Positions 35,427 to 44,412 of a stretch of 64,000 bases of DNA are shown here, piece by piece. The stretch's first letter is position 1, and every line of letters starts with the position of its first letter. The stretch is from the NCBI RefSeq assembly GCF_032164335.1, contig NZ_CP134152.1, forward strand, positions 1,674,001-1,738,000. Reading direction: 5' to 3'. The position numbers and the translations under genes were made by a program. The notes beneath the pieces were generated by a model. It did not search any database and was not told the DNA's origin. It saw only the letters and a list, made by a program, of their open reading frames with translations. The DNA is from Winslowiella toletana. Lineage in GTDB: Bacteria; Pseudomonadota; Gammaproteobacteria; Enterobacterales; Enterobacteriaceae.

Positions 35427-35717
35427 ATGCGTGCATTTGGAAAGTTACCCAAAACCGTACTGGTAATGGAAGTACTGGGCATTCTGCTGCTGGGGCTGGC
35501 GATGATGTCAATTAATCAGTGGCTGTCGCTGCCTGACGGACTTAGCGGCAAAGCGGCGGCGACCATCATGATCTTTGCCGGCATTGCGCTAATGTTGCCT
35601 GCGGCCGCTACGCTGATGTGGCGAACCGCGCAGGCGTTGGCACCGCAGCTACTCGGCACGCCAAAGCGTGACAAAAAAACCACCAGACCCGGAGATTCTC
35701 ATGACGCCGACCATTGA
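35427..35717 (+). CDS. ybjC: Membrane protein YbjC
   Basis: Protein of 96 residues (E. coli YbjC 95) with two membrane segments (about residues 8-30 and 48-70) and a charged cytosolic tail. MRAFGKLPKTVLVMEVLG and the LMLPAAATLM segment align with YbjC. An AAAGGAGAGG ribosome site precedes the ATG at 35427; an ATG seven codons earlier is rejected. Its 3' end overlaps nfsA by 17 nt, so the two are translationally coupled. Function is unknown. In E. coli it is part of the SoxS-inducible ybjC-nfsA-rimK operon. Confidence 0.92.
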   Translation: MRAFGKLPKTVLVMEVLGILLLGLAMMSINQWLSLPDGLSGKAAATIMIFAGIALMLPAAATLMWRTAQALAPQLLGTPKRDKKTTRPGDSHDADH

Positions 35718-36423
35718 TCTATTACGTTCGCATCGCTCGATTCGTGCTTTCAGCGAACAGCCGATGACTGACGCGCAGCGCGAGGCGATTATTGCCGCCG
35801 CGCAGTCGGCCTCGACCTCAAGTTTTTTACAGTGTTCCTCAATTATTCGGGTTACCGACAAAGCCCTACGCGATCGGCTGGTTGAGCTAAGCGGCGGGCA
35901 GAAGTATGTGGCGCAGGCCGCAGAATTTTGGGTGTTTTGCGGCGACTTCAATCGCCACCTGCAAATTTGCCCGGATGCGCAGCTGGGGCTGGCAGAGCAA
36001 CTGCTGCTCGGCTGCGTTGATACCGCACTGATGGCGCAAAACGCCATGGTAGCGGCAGAGTCATTAGGGATGGGCGGTGTGTATATTGGTGGCATTCGTA
36101 ACAATATCGACAGCGTTGGTCAGCTGCTTAAACTGCCAAAGTATGTGTTACCGCTGTTTGGTATGTGTCTCGGCTGGCCGGATCAGCAGCCGGACGTTAA
36201 ACCGCGAATGCCGGCAAAAATGCTGGTGCATGAAAACAGCTACCAACCGATTGATGCTGCGCAACTGGAAGCGTATGACCAGCAACTGCTGGACTATTAT
36301 CAGCAGCGCGACAGCCATCAACGCAGTGATACCTGGAGCGCGCATATTCAGCGCACCATTATTAAAGAGAGCCGCCCGTTTATCCTCGATTACCTGCACA
36401 AGCAGGGATGGGCAACGCGCTAA
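35701..36423 (+). CDS. nfsA: Oxygen-insensitive NADPH nitroreductase NfsA
   Basis: FMN flavoprotein that reduces nitroaromatics and quinones by two-electron steps with NADPH, 240 residues as in E. coli. HRSIRAFSE (residues 10-18) and SFLQCSSIIRVTD bind FMN phosphate. LGLAEQLLLGCVDTALMAQN is the dimer and flavin region, and IKESRPFILDYLHKQGWATR closes the protein exactly as in E. coli. The ATG at 35701 has GGAG 6 nt upstream and matches the E. coli start MTPTI. rimK begins 22 nt downstream. Confidence 0.97.
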   Translation: MTPTIDLLRSHRSIRAFSEQPMTDAQREAIIAAAQSASTSSFLQCSSIIRVTDKALRDRLVELSGGQKYVAQAAEFWVFCGDFNRHLQICPDAQLGLAEQLLLGCVDTALMAQNAMVAAESLGMGGVYIGGIRNNIDSVGQLLKLPKYVLPLFGMCLGWPDQQPDVKPRMPAKMLVHENSYQPIDAAQLEAYDQQLLDYYQQRDSHQRSDTWSAHIQRTIIKESRPFILDYLHKQGWATR

Positions 36424-36445
36424 ATCTGGCTTATGAGGCTTGCCG

Positions 36446-37348
36446 GTGAAAATTGCTATTTTATCCCGCGATGGTTCTCTCTACTCCTGCAAACGCCTGC
36501 TTGAAGCGGCGCAGGCGCGTGGGCACAGCGTCGAGATTATCGATCCGCTTTCATGCTATATGAATATTAATCCGGCCTCGGCGGGGGTGCATTACCGTGG
36601 CCGCCCGTTGGGCCATTTTGATGCAGTTATCCCGCGTATTGGCCCGGCGACCACCTTTTACGGCATGGCGGTATTGCGCCAGTTTGAAATGTGCGGCAGT
36701 TACCCGCTAAATGAATCGGTAGCGATTACCCGTGCGCGCGACAAGCTGCGCTCGCTGCAACTGCTGGCGCGGCAGGGCATCGATCTGCCAGTGACCGGCA
36801 TTGCCCATTCTCCCGATGATACTCATGATCTGATCGAGATGGTCGGTGGCGCACCGCTGGTGGTCAAACTGGTTGAAGGCACGCAGGGTATCGGTGTGGT
36901 GCTGGCGGAAACTCGTCAGGCAGCGGAAAGTGTGATCGATGCTTTTCGCGGGCTTAACGCCCATATTCTGGTGCAGGAGTATATAAAAGAAGCACAGGGG
37001 CGCGATATTCGTTGTCTGGTGATTGGCGATCGAGTGGTCGCTGCAATTGAACGCCAGGCGAAGGAGGGCGACTTCCGTTCCAATCTGCATCGTGGTGGCA
37101 CGGCGCGACCGGTTGAGATCACCGATCGCGAGCGTGAAATTGCCGTTAAAGCGGTCAGCACGCTGGGGCTGGATGTGGCGGGCGTAGATATTCTGCGCGC
37201 TGCTCGTGGGCCGCTGGTGATGGAAGTCAATGCTTCACCCGGCCTCGAAGGGGTAGAAAAAATCACCGGCAATAACATCGCCAGCCTGATGATTGAATGG
37301 ATTGAACAGCAGGCTCAGCCTGGTTTCAGTCTGAAAACCGGCGGCTGA
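36446..37348 (+). CDS. rimK: Ribosomal protein S6 glutamate ligase RimK
   Basis: ATP-grasp enzyme that adds glutamate residues to the C-terminus of ribosomal protein S6, 300 residues as in E. coli. The ATP-grasp core includes [19 protein letters not shown] (about residues 137-155), [19 protein letters not shown] and the metal-binding [11 protein letters not shown]. The GTG at 36446 is chosen because it gives the E. coli start ([10 protein letters not shown]) and has GAGG 7 nt upstream; a TTG six bases earlier is rejected. It is the third gene of the ybjC-nfsA-rimK operon. Confidence 0.96.
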   Translation: MKIAILSRDGSLYSCKRLLEAAQARGHSVEIIDPLSCYMNINPASAGVHYRGRPLGHFDAVIPRIGPATTFYGMAVLRQFEMCGSYPLNESVAITRARDKLRSLQLLARQGIDLPVTGIAHSPDDTHDLIEMVGGAPLVVKLVEGTQGIGVVLAETRQAAESVIDAFRGLNAHILVQEYIKEAQGRDIRCLVIGDRVVAAIERQAKEGDFRSNLHRGGTARPVEITDREREIAVKAVSTLGLDVAGVDILRAARGPLVMEVNASPGLEGVEKITGNNIASLMIEWIEQQAQPGFSLKTGG

Positions 37349-37435
37349 GTGCCATATTTCTTCCAGGATCGTGGTGTTCACAGCACTTTTTCCGTAAGCT
37401 GTGCGCTCTTTAATTGCGGCATGAGGCAGTAGGTT

Positions 37436-37915
37436 ATGGATTCACTCGTCGTTCCAGATATTGACGTGTTACGACGTTGGCTGGATCAGCAAAGTATCAC
37501 CTGGTTTGAATGCGATGCCTGCCAGGCGCTTCATCTGCCGCATATGCAAAACTTTGACGGCGTTTTCGATGCGAAACTCGATCTGGTCGATGACGTTATT
37601 CTGTTTTCGGCACTGGCGGAAGTAAAGCCAACCGCGTTGATTCCACTGGTAGGCGATTTATCGCAGATTAATGCCAGCTCGTTGACGGTAAAAGCCTTCC
37701 TGGATATTCAGGATGATAATTTGCCGAAGCTGATTGTCTGTCAGTCAATGACGATTACGGCCGGTCTGACTTACAGTCAGTTTTCGCACTTTATGAAGCA
37801 GAGCGAAGAGCAAATTTCGATGGTGATCCTTGAAGCGTTTGCCAACAACTTATTAATAGTTGGTGAGGATGACGATCGCACCGCGACCATTACCCGCCAG
37901 TCAATGCTGCACTAA
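37436..37915 (+). CDS. ybjN: YbjN family protein (T3SS chaperone-like fold)
   Basis: Cytosolic protein of 159 residues (E. coli 158). YbjN of Erwinia amylovora and E. coli has a fold like type III secretion chaperones, and its overexpression reduces motility and exopolysaccharide. The block ALHLPHMQNFDGVFDAKLDL and INASSLTVKAFLDIQDDNLP are almost unchanged from E. coli. The C-terminus is more variable. It ends before an intrinsic terminator, 87 nt after rimK. Confidence 0.94.
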   Translation: MDSLVVPDIDVLRRWLDQQSITWFECDACQALHLPHMQNFDGVFDAKLDLVDDVILFSALAEVKPTALIPLVGDLSQINASSLTVKAFLDIQDDNLPKLIVCQSMTITAGLTYSQFSHFMKQSEEQISMVILEAFANNLLIVGEDDDRTATITRQSMLH

Positions 37916-37932
37916 ACTCTTATCTGCTGTTC

Positions 37933-37957
37933 AAATGCCGCTTTTTGCGGCATTTTT
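37933..37957 (+). terminator. Rho-independent terminator of ybjN
   Basis: Perfect stem AAATGCCGC/GCGGCATTT with a TTTTT loop and a T-tract, about 17 nt after the stop codon. Confidence 0.88.
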
Positions 37958-38295
37958 CATTTTTGTCCTACCAGTTTTTATTCTGCACTTTGCCCTTTAT
38001 TGCCAGATATTACGCGTGGCTTATGCCGCATCTGGCATATCACAGAGATGAAACGTGCATAGAAAATCGATAAAAGGCGTTTTTTACCCTGGGGTATGGT
38101 CTGTGCCGGAATCGGGGGCTATGCTTGCGTGGCTGCATGTTGCTTGTACCAGCATAGGTTTTTTCTATTAACTGCCCGATGAATATTCATTCATTGTAAG
38201 CCTGATTTTTAACACTTTTTACTTTCAGAAAAGCGCCACCGCGATTCGCTTGTTCTGCAGAGTTGTGATGATCCCGGTTCAGGAGGAAGGAAAAG
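37958..38295. other. Intergenic region upstream of potF
   Basis: Nearly 340 bases of control DNA. It contains an ARG box (38178-38195), a small hairpin ATGCC/GGCAT near 38033, and a weak sigma-54-like pattern (GG at 38115-38116, GC at 38127-38128). The last 30 bases carry a strong AGGAGGAAGG ribosome site. The true start of transcription is not resolved. Confidence 0.45.
38178..38195 (+). promoter_or_regulatory. ArgR box upstream of potF
   Basis: The core TGAAT-ATTC-ATTCA matches both conserved arms of the ARG box (TGAAT-W4-ATTCA) at ten of ten positions. No second box is found 3 bp away on either side, unlike classic paired operators. It lies about 100 bp before the potF ATG. Confidence 0.6.
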
Positions 38296-39405
38296 ATGTT
38301 CAACCAACGCAAAAAATGGTTATCAGCTGTGGTCGCTGGCGTGCTGATGGCGGTCTCCACTGGCACGATGGCAGAACAAAAGACACTGAATGTCTATAAC
38401 TGGTCTGATTATATTTCCGCAGATACCGTACCGAACTTTGAAAAACAGAGCGGTATCAAAGTGGTGTATGACGTCTTTGACTCCAATGAAGTGCTGGAAG
38501 GCTTATTAATGGTCGGCAGCTCCGGCTATGACGTGGTGGTGCCTTCTTCCAGTTTCCTCGCGCGTCAGCTGGAAGCCGGTGTGTTCCAGCCGTTGGATAA
38601 GAGTAAGCTGCCGAACTATAAAAACCTCGATCCTGAACTGATGAAGAAATTAGAACAGCACGATCCCGGTAATAAATATGCGATTCCCTATCTGTGGGCG
38701 ACCACTGGCATTGGCTACAACGTCGAAAAAGTGAAGGCGGCGCTGGGCAAAGATGCGCCGGTCGACAGCTGGGATCTGGTGCTGAAACCTGAAAACCTGG
38801 AAAAACTGAAAAGCTGCGGCGTTTCGTTCCTCGATGCACCGGAAGAGATCTTCGCCACCGTACTGAACTATCTCGGCAAAGATCCAAACAGCAGCGATGC
38901 GAAAGAGTATTCCGGAGCGGCGACCGATCTGCTGTTAAAACTGCGTCCGAACATTCGTTACTTCCACTCTTCGCAATATATTAACGATCTGGCTAACGGA
39001 AATATCTGCGTCGCGGTCGGCTGGGCAGGGGATATTCTGCAAGCGAAACAGCGGGCGAAAGAAGCGAAAAATGGTGTAGATATTGCCTACAGCATTCCAA
39101 AAGAGGGCGCGCTGGCGTTCTTCGATATGCTGGCCATTCCGAAAGATGCGAAGAATGTAGATGAAGCCTATCAGTTTATTAATTATCTGATGGAGCCGAA
39201 AGTGATTGCAGATATTTCCAATAAAATGTTCTATGCCAGCGGTAATAAAGCTTCCCTGCCACTGGTCGAGGCCGACATTCGTAATAATCCGGGTATTTAT
39301 CCCACCGAAGCCACCATGGCTAAACTGTTTATTCTGAAAGTGCAGGATCAGAAAATTGACCGCGTGCGCACCCGCGCATGGACTAAAGTAAAAAGTGGTC
39401 AGTAA
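38296..39405 (+). CDS. potF: Putrescine-binding periplasmic protein PotF
   Basis: Periplasmic receptor of the PotFGHI putrescine ABC importer, 369 residues (E. coli 370). It has a signal peptide with cleavage after [24 protein letters not shown] holds polyamine-contact residues (the Trp-Ser-Asp stretch). [27 protein letters not shown] and [20 protein letters not shown] are near-identical to E. coli. It is the first gene of potFGHI, preceded by AGGAGGAAGG. A hairpin in the 166-nt spacer before potG may lower expression of the distal genes relative to the receptor. Confidence 0.96.
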   Translation: MFNQRKKWLSAVVAGVLMAVSTGTMAEQKTLNVYNWSDYISADTVPNFEKQSGIKVVYDVFDSNEVLEGLLMVGSSGYDVVVPSSSFLARQLEAGVFQPLDKSKLPNYKNLDPELMKKLEQHDPGNKYAIPYLWATTGIGYNVEKVKAALGKDAPVDSWDLVLKPENLEKLKSCGVSFLDAPEEIFATVLNYLGKDPNSSDAKEYSGAATDLLLKLRPNIRYFHSSQYINDLANGNICVAVGWAGDILQAKQRAKEAKNGVDIAYSIPKEGALAFFDMLAIPKDAKNVDEAYQFINYLMEPKVIADISNKMFYASGNKASLPLVEADIRNNPGIYPTEATMAKLFILKVQDQKIDRVRTRAWTKVKSGQ

Positions 39406-39449
39406 CGGATAACCACCCGCGGCCATACAGCTGATGCCAGTTCAGTAGG

Positions 39450-39469
39450 GGGAGCCGTTTTCGGCTCCC
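39450..39469. repeat. Hairpin in the potF-potG spacer (copy 1 of a repeated palindrome)
   Basis: Perfect 8-bp stem GGGAGCCG/CGGCTCCC with a TTTT loop, 45 nt after potF. The same 20 bases occur unchanged after clpA (59176-59195). There is no U-tract here. Its place suits an mRNA-stabilising or attenuating element. Confidence 0.65.
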
Positions 39470-39571
39470 GTTGTGATGGCAGGCAGGTTGCCAACCCCAA
39501 CTTTTATCAGTTATTTCATCTCATTAAACGGCCAGCCGTGAACATCAGCTTTGCACCGGAGAGAAATGTTA

Positions 39572-40705
39572 GTGAACGATGTGATCCCTCGTCCGCAAAA
39601 TAAACCAGCGAAGGCATTAACCCCGCTGCTGGAAATTCGCAACCTGACGAAATCTTTTGACGGGCAGAATGCCGTTGATGATGTCAGCCTGACCATTTAT
39701 CAAGGCGAAATTTTTGCCCTGCTTGGCCCGTCCGGTTGTGGAAAGTCAACGCTGTTGCGCATGCTGGCGGGCTTTGAAGCGCCCAGCCACGGGCAAATTG
39801 TGCTCGATGGGCAGGATCTTTCGCAGGTGCCACCGTATCAGCGCCCGATCAATATGATGTTCCAGTCATATGCGCTGTTTCCACACATGACGGTAGAGCA
39901 GAATATCGCCTTTGGCTTAAAACAGGATCGACTGACGAAAGCTGAAATCGCCAGCCGCGTCGAGGAGATGCTGGCGCTGGTGCATTTACAGGAGTTTGCC
40001 AGACGTAAGCCGCATCAGCTTTCCGGCGGGCAGCGTCAGCGTGTGGCACTGGCGCGCAGCCTGGCAAAGCGTCCAAAGTTGTTGCTGCTGGATGAACCGA
40101 TGGGCGCGCTGGATAAGAAGCTGCGCGATCGGATGCAGCTGGAGGTGGTGGATATCCTTGAGCGCGTCGGCGCGACCTGCGTAATGGTCACCCACGATCA
40201 GGAAGAGGCAATGACCATGGCCGGACGCATCGCGATTATGAATCGCGGCAAGTTCGAGCAAATTGGCGAGCCGGAAGAGATCTATGAGCATCCAACCAGC
40301 CGCTACAGCGCGGAGTTTATCGGCTCGGTAAATGTGTTTGAAGGCATACTGCGTGAACGTCAGCCGGATGGATTAGTCATCGACAGTCCGGGGCTGATTA
40401 ATCCGTTAAAGGTCGACTCTGACAGTTCGGTAATGGATAACATGCCGGTGTGGATCGCCTTGCGACCGGAGAAAGTGATGCTGTGTGACCAGCCTCCGAC
40501 AGACGGCTGTAACTTTGCTGTCGGGGTAGTGGAACATATCGCTTATCTCGGCGATCTGTCGATTTATCATGTGCGTCTGCGCGGTGGCCAGATGATCTCT
40601 GCGCAGTTACAGAATGCCCATCGCTTCCGTCAGGGAGCGCCGACCTGGGGTGATGAAGTGCATCTTTGCTGGGATACCGACAGCTGCGTTGTGTTGACGG
40701 TCTGA
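39572..40705 (+). CDS. potG: Putrescine importer ATP-binding protein PotG
   Basis: ATPase of the putrescine importer, 377 residues as in E. coli. The CysA/PotA-type nucleotide-binding domain has Walker A GPSGCGKST (about residues 52-60), the Q-loop in MMFQSYALFPHMT, signature LSGGQRQR, Walker B LLLDEPMGALD and the H-loop VTHDQEEA. A C-terminal TOBE regulatory domain follows. The GTG at 39572 gives the E. coli-like start MNDVIPRPQ and has GGAG at workable spacing; the ATG at 39566 two codons earlier has too tight a gap but cannot be excluded. Confidence 0.95.
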   Translation: MNDVIPRPQNKPAKALTPLLEIRNLTKSFDGQNAVDDVSLTIYQGEIFALLGPSGCGKSTLLRMLAGFEAPSHGQIVLDGQDLSQVPPYQRPINMMFQSYALFPHMTVEQNIAFGLKQDRLTKAEIASRVEEMLALVHLQEFARRKPHQLSGGQRQRVALARSLAKRPKLLLLDEPMGALDKKLRDRMQLEVVDILERVGATCVMVTHDQEEAMTMAGRIAIMNRGKFEQIGEPEEIYEHPTSRYSAEFIGSVNVFEGILRERQPDGLVIDSPGLINPLKVDSDSSVMDNMPVWIALRPEKVMLCDQPPTDGCNFAVGVVEHIAYLGDLSIYHVRLRGGQMISAQLQNAHRFRQGAPTWGDEVHLCWDTDSCVVLTV

Positions 40706-40716
40706 GTGAGGGAAAC

Positions 40717-41679
40717 ATGAGTCAATTTAACCAACCGCTTGCTAAATCTCCGCCCGCGACGGCGAAACCAGGCGCATCGCTGGCAGCGCGTCTGCTGTTA
40801 AAACATGGCCGCAAGTTGGTAATTGCGCTGCCGTGGATCTGGCTGTTTATGCTGTTTTTCCTGCCATTTTTATTTGTGCTGAAAATGAGCTTTGCCGAAT
40901 CACTGCGCGCCAGCCCGCCTTACACCGAGTTAATCAGCTGGGCTGACGATCAATTCAGTCTGGTTTTAAATTTCAGCAACTATTTACGGCTGTTCAGCGA
41001 TGATTTTTATATCGGTTCTTACCTGCAATCGCTGAAGCTGGCGGCGATATCCACCGCGATCTGTTTACTGATCGGTTATCCGCTGGCGTGGGCAGTGGCG
41101 CAAAGTAAGCCGTCGGTGCGTAATATTCTGCTGTTACTGGTGCTGCTGCCGTCGTGGACCTCTTTTCTGGTCAGGGTGTATGCGCTGATGGGGCTGCTGA
41201 ACAATAACGGCGTATTAAATAATTTTCTGCTGTGGCTCGGGGTTATCAATCAGCCGCTGGAGATTCTCTACACCAATGTGGCGGTGTATATCGGCATCGT
41301 TTACTGCTATTTGCCCTTTATGGTGCTGCCAATTTATGCCGCCCTGACGCGTATTGACTATTCGCTGGTGGAAGCTTCACTCGACCTTGGTGCCGGACCG
41401 CTTAAAACTTTCTTCCAGGTGATTGTGCCACTGACCAAAGGCGGCGTGATTGCCGGCTCAATGCTGGTATTTATTCCGGCGGTGGGGGAGTACGTGATTC
41501 CGGAATTACTCGGCGGTAAAGATACGGCGATGATTGGCCGCACCATTTTGTCGGAAGTGTTCTCAAACCGTGACTGGCCAATGGCTTCCGCTCTGGCGGT
41601 GACCATTCTGCTGATTCTGACGTTGCCGATTATCTGGTTTCATAAGCATCAGAATAAACAATCGGGAGCCAAAGTATGA
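40717..41679 (+). CDS. potH: Putrescine importer permease PotH
   Basis: Inner-membrane permease, 320 residues (E. coli 317), with six membrane segments preceded by a variable Pro/Ala-rich N-terminus of about 30 residues. KHGRKLVIALPWIWLFMLFF starts the conserved part. YSLVEASLDLGAGPLKTFFQ is the EAA motif that contacts PotG. The ATG at 40717 has GAGGGA 5-6 nt upstream; the earlier in-frame codon inside potG is rejected. It overlaps potI by four bases (ATGA). Confidence 0.95.
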   Translation: MSQFNQPLAKSPPATAKPGASLAARLLLKHGRKLVIALPWIWLFMLFFLPFLFVLKMSFAESLRASPPYTELISWADDQFSLVLNFSNYLRLFSDDFYIGSYLQSLKLAAISTAICLLIGYPLAWAVAQSKPSVRNILLLLVLLPSWTSFLVRVYALMGLLNNNGVLNNFLLWLGVINQPLEILYTNVAVYIGIVYCYLPFMVLPIYAALTRIDYSLVEASLDLGAGPLKTFFQVIVPLTKGGVIAGSMLVFIPAVGEYVIPELLGGKDTAMIGRTILSEVFSNRDWPMASALAVTILLILTLPIIWFHKHQNKQSGAKV

Positions 41680-42518
41680 ATTCACTGCCTGCTGTGCGTT
41701 CGCCGTGGCGGACGGCGATTCTGCTTACCGGTTTTACCCTGCTGTATGCACCGATGCTGTTGCTGGTGATCTATTCAGTCAACAGTTCGCCGCTGGTCAC
41801 GGTATGGGACAGTTTTTCGCTGCGCTGGTATGTACAGCTGTTCCACGACAGCAAGATGCTGAACGCCATCGGCCTCAGTCTGAGTATCGCGGTGCTGGCG
41901 GCCAGCACGGCAGTGGTGCTGGGCACGCTGGCGGCGGTGGCGCTGGTGCGTTTTGGCCGCTTTCGTGGCTCCACCAACCTGGCATTTATGCTGACCGCGC
42001 CGCTGGTCATGCCGGATGTGATAACCGGTCTGGCACTGTTACTGCTGTTTGTCGCGATGGGACACGCTTTTGGCTGGCCTGAACGAGGCATGATCACCAT
42101 CTGGATGGCGCATGTTACTTTTTGTACCGCTTATGTCGCGGTGGTGATCAGCGCGCGGCTGCGTGAACTGGATCGTTCGATCGAAGAGGCGGCAATGGAT
42201 CTGGGTGCCACGCCGCTGAAGGTGTTTTTTGTTATTACGCTGCCGATGATTGCTCCGGCGATTATTACCGGCTGGCTGCTGGCTTTTACTCTGTCGCTCG
42301 ATGACCTGGTGATTGCACGTTTTGTTACCGGTGCCGGAGCCAATACTTTACCGATGGAGATTATGAATTCTGTTCGCCGTGGTATGAATCCGGAAATTAA
42401 TGCGCTGGCTTCATTGATCCTGCTGGTGGTGGGAATTGCCGGTTTTATCGCCTGGCGCATTATGGCGCATAAAGAAAAACAGCGTATTCGTGATATTCAG
42501 AAAGCTGCACGTGGATGA
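41676..42518 (+). CDS. potI: Putrescine importer permease PotI
   Basis: Second permease of the putrescine importer, 280 residues (E. coli 281), with six membrane segments. The start overlaps the potH stop (ATGA), indicating translational coupling. The EAA loop LDRSIEEAAMDLGATPLKVF and LSLDDLVIARFVTGAGANTL are conserved with E. coli. It is the last gene of potFGHI; a nested inverted repeat follows in the spacer before ybjO. Confidence 0.96.
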   Translation: MNSLPAVRSPWRTAILLTGFTLLYAPMLLLVIYSVNSSPLVTVWDSFSLRWYVQLFHDSKMLNAIGLSLSIAVLAASTAVVLGTLAAVALVRFGRFRGSTNLAFMLTAPLVMPDVITGLALLLLFVAMGHAFGWPERGMITIWMAHVTFCTAYVAVVISARLRELDRSIEEAAMDLGATPLKVFFVITLPMIAPAIITGWLLAFTLSLDDLVIARFVTGAGANTLPMEIMNSVRRGMNPEINALASLILLVVGIAGFIAWRIMAHKEKQRIRDIQKAARG

Positions 42519-42540
42519 AAGTGAAATAGTTTGCCAATAT

Positions 42541-42601
42541 AATGATCAGTAAGGGAACGAATTTTTCAGCAGCGGCTCACTGAGTCGCTGCTGTGATCAT
42601 T
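42541..42601. repeat. Nested inverted repeat after potI
   Basis: Outer arms AATGATCA (42541-42548) and TGATCATT (42594-42601) enclose inner arms CAGCAGCG (42567-42574) and CGCTGCTG (42586-42593), all perfect. The right arms abut, while the left arms are 18 nt apart. No T-tract. It probably marks the 3' end of potFGHI or an inter-operon stabiliser. Confidence 0.45.
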
Positions 42602-42634
42602 ATTGCGTGTGGCGGGGTCTGCAGGAGAAACCAG

Positions 42635-43114
42635 ATGTCGGATGTGTTCAGAGCGGGAAAAGGCAGCATTGAAACGCACTCTGCGATTCCGGTTCCGGTA
42701 TTAATTGCCGGCAGCGCGATTATTGCCACACGCTGCCTGAGCGTGCTGCTGCTCGCCAATGAACTGGGCTACGAGGAGCTGGCCAACTTTATTCATCGCA
42801 GCGCACAGGCCTGGGATTCGACGCTGATATTTATCGCCAGTCAGTTAATCTTCTTTATTGAGTTACGCTGTGCTATTGCACTGCTGCGCGGCACCAACTG
42901 GGGGCGCTGGGGCTATGTCCTGACGCAGATCATTGTGGTGCTGTATATGCTGGTGGCGTCGCTGGGCTGGGTCTATCCGGAGATTTTCAGCATCAGCGGT
43001 GAAACCAATGCCGAAATTGTCCATACTCTGATCCTGCAAAAGTTCCCTGATGTCGTGGTGCTGATACTGTTGTTTGTTCCGGCCAGCAGCCGCAAGTTTT
43101 TTCACAAGCATTAG
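42635..43114 (+). CDS. ybjO: Inner membrane protein YbjO
   Basis: Protein of 159 residues (E. coli YbjO 162) with about four membrane segments. ELANFIHRSAQAWDSTLIFI, RWGYVLTQIIVVLYM and LQKFPDVVVLILLFVPASSR align with YbjO. AGGAG lies 7 nt before the ATG at 42635; an earlier in-frame codon at 42593 is rejected. Function is unknown. It lies between potI and rlmC as in E. coli. Confidence 0.9.
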   Translation: MSDVFRAGKGSIETHSAIPVPVLIAGSAIIATRCLSVLLLANELGYEELANFIHRSAQAWDSTLIFIASQLIFFIELRCAIALLRGTNWGRWGYVLTQIIVVLYMLVASLGWVYPEIFSISGETNAEIVHTLILQKFPDVVVLILLFVPASSRKFFHKH

Positions 43115-43130
43115 GCTCTGGTGCTACAAT
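43101..43130 (+). promoter_or_regulatory. rlmC promoter
   Basis: TTCACA (43101-43106), an 18-bp spacer, and an extended -10 TGC-TACAAT (43125-43130). It overlaps the last codons of ybjO. The start would be near 43137, leaving about 38 nt of leader. Confidence 0.55.
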
Positions 43131-43174
43131 CCACGCCCGCATTTTTGCGTTAATCATCTAATACAGGCTTTAAC

Positions 43175-44302
43175 ATGCATTGCGCGCTTTACCAGGCGGA
43201 TCGTTGCCGTTCCTGCCAGTGGCTCGAAATACCTTATCCGCAGCAGTTGTCCACCAAACAATCCCAGCTGGAACAACTGCTGTCTGAGCAGGCCGTCGCC
43301 GAATGGTGTCAGCCAGTGACCTCAGCGCAACAGGGTTTCCGTAATAAAGCCAAAATGGTGGTCAGCGGCAGCGTGGAGCGTCCGCTGCTTGGCATGCTGC
43401 ATCGTGACGGTACGCCGGTTGATCTTACCGCCTGTCCGCTGTATCCGCACAGCTTCAGCGAGGTGTTTGCCCAACTTAAGCCGTTTATCGCCCGGGCTGG
43501 CCTGACGCCGTATAACGTGGCGCGTAAACGCGGTGAGCTGAAGTACCTGCTGTTAACTGAAAGTAGCCAGCAAGGGGCACTGATGCTGCGTTTTGTGCTG
43601 CGCTCACACAGTAAGCTGGCGCAGTTAAAGGCCGCGCTGCCGTGGCTACAACAGCAGTTGCCGCAGCTGAGCGTGATATCCGCCAATATTCAGCCGGTGC
43701 ATATGGCGATCCTTGAAGGTGATGAAGAGATCCCGCTAAGCGAAAATCAGGCGCTGGCGGAACAGTTTAATCATGTGCCGCTGTATATTCGGCCGCAAAG
43801 TTTCTTCCAGACCAATCCGCAGGTCGCTGCCGCGCTGTATGCCACCGCACGCCAGTGGGTCAGTGAACTGGCGGTCAGCCAGATGTGGGATCTGTTCTGT
43901 GGCGTTGGTGGGTTCGGTCTGCACTGTGCCACGCCGGAGATGACGCTGACCGGTATTGAAATCAATGCCGAAGCGATCGCCTGTGCAAAGCGCTCGGCGC
44001 AGAAGATGGGGCTGGATAAAGTGCAGTTTGCCGCGCTGGATTCAACGCAGTTTGCCACCGCCAATGGCGAAGTACCGGAGCTGGTGCTGGTCAATCCGCC
44101 ACGCCGCGGCATTGGTGCTGAGCTGTGTGATTATTTAAGCCGGATGGCACCGCAGCATATCCTTTATTCCAGCTGCAACGCCCAGACGATGTCGACGGAT
44201 ATTGCCCGGCTGGCAAACTATCAGATTGAACGGGTGCAGCTGTTTGATATGTTCCCGCATACCGCCCACTCTGAAGTGCTGACGTTATTAAAGCGGGTTT
44301 AA
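43175..44302 (+). CDS. rlmC: 23S rRNA (uracil-747-C5)-methyltransferase RlmC
   Basis: SAM-dependent enzyme that methylates U747 of 23S rRNA, 375 residues as in E. coli. The four cysteines for the [4Fe-4S] cluster are Cys3, Cys11, Cys14 and Cys87. The methylase domain has the SAM motif [24 protein letters not shown] and [12 protein letters not shown] carry the catalytic Cys and base region. [15 protein letters not shown] and QSFFQTNP are diagnostic of the RlmC/RlmD/TrmA family. Confidence 0.97.
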   Translation: MHCALYQADRCRSCQWLEIPYPQQLSTKQSQLEQLLSEQAVAEWCQPVTSAQQGFRNKAKMVVSGSVERPLLGMLHRDGTPVDLTACPLYPHSFSEVFAQLKPFIARAGLTPYNVARKRGELKYLLLTESSQQGALMLRFVLRSHSKLAQLKAALPWLQQQLPQLSVISANIQPVHMAILEGDEEIPLSENQALAEQFNHVPLYIRPQSFFQTNPQVAAALYATARQWVSELAVSQMWDLFCGVGGFGLHCATPEMTLTGIEINAEAIACAKRSAQKMGLDKVQFAALDSTQFATANGEVPELVLVNPPRRGIGAELCDYLSRMAPQHILYSSCNAQTMSTDIARLANYQIERVQLFDMFPHTAHSEVLTLLKRV

Positions 44303-44412
44303 GCGCGGACGTTAATTGGCAGGCCAGACAACTTCGCCGCTTACTGCTTCCCAGTGATATGTGCAGAACCTCACCCGAGTAAGCGTTTCGCTTGTCTGAC
44401 CCACCCGTTCAG

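Noticed and set aside
38114-38142. Sigma-54-like patterns upstream of potF
   Set aside because: One pattern keeps GG-N10-GC but matches the -24 poorly (GGGGGC). The neighbour TGGC...TTGC has the spacing one base short, which is known to abolish sigma-54 use. No NtrC pair is seen at a suitable distance.
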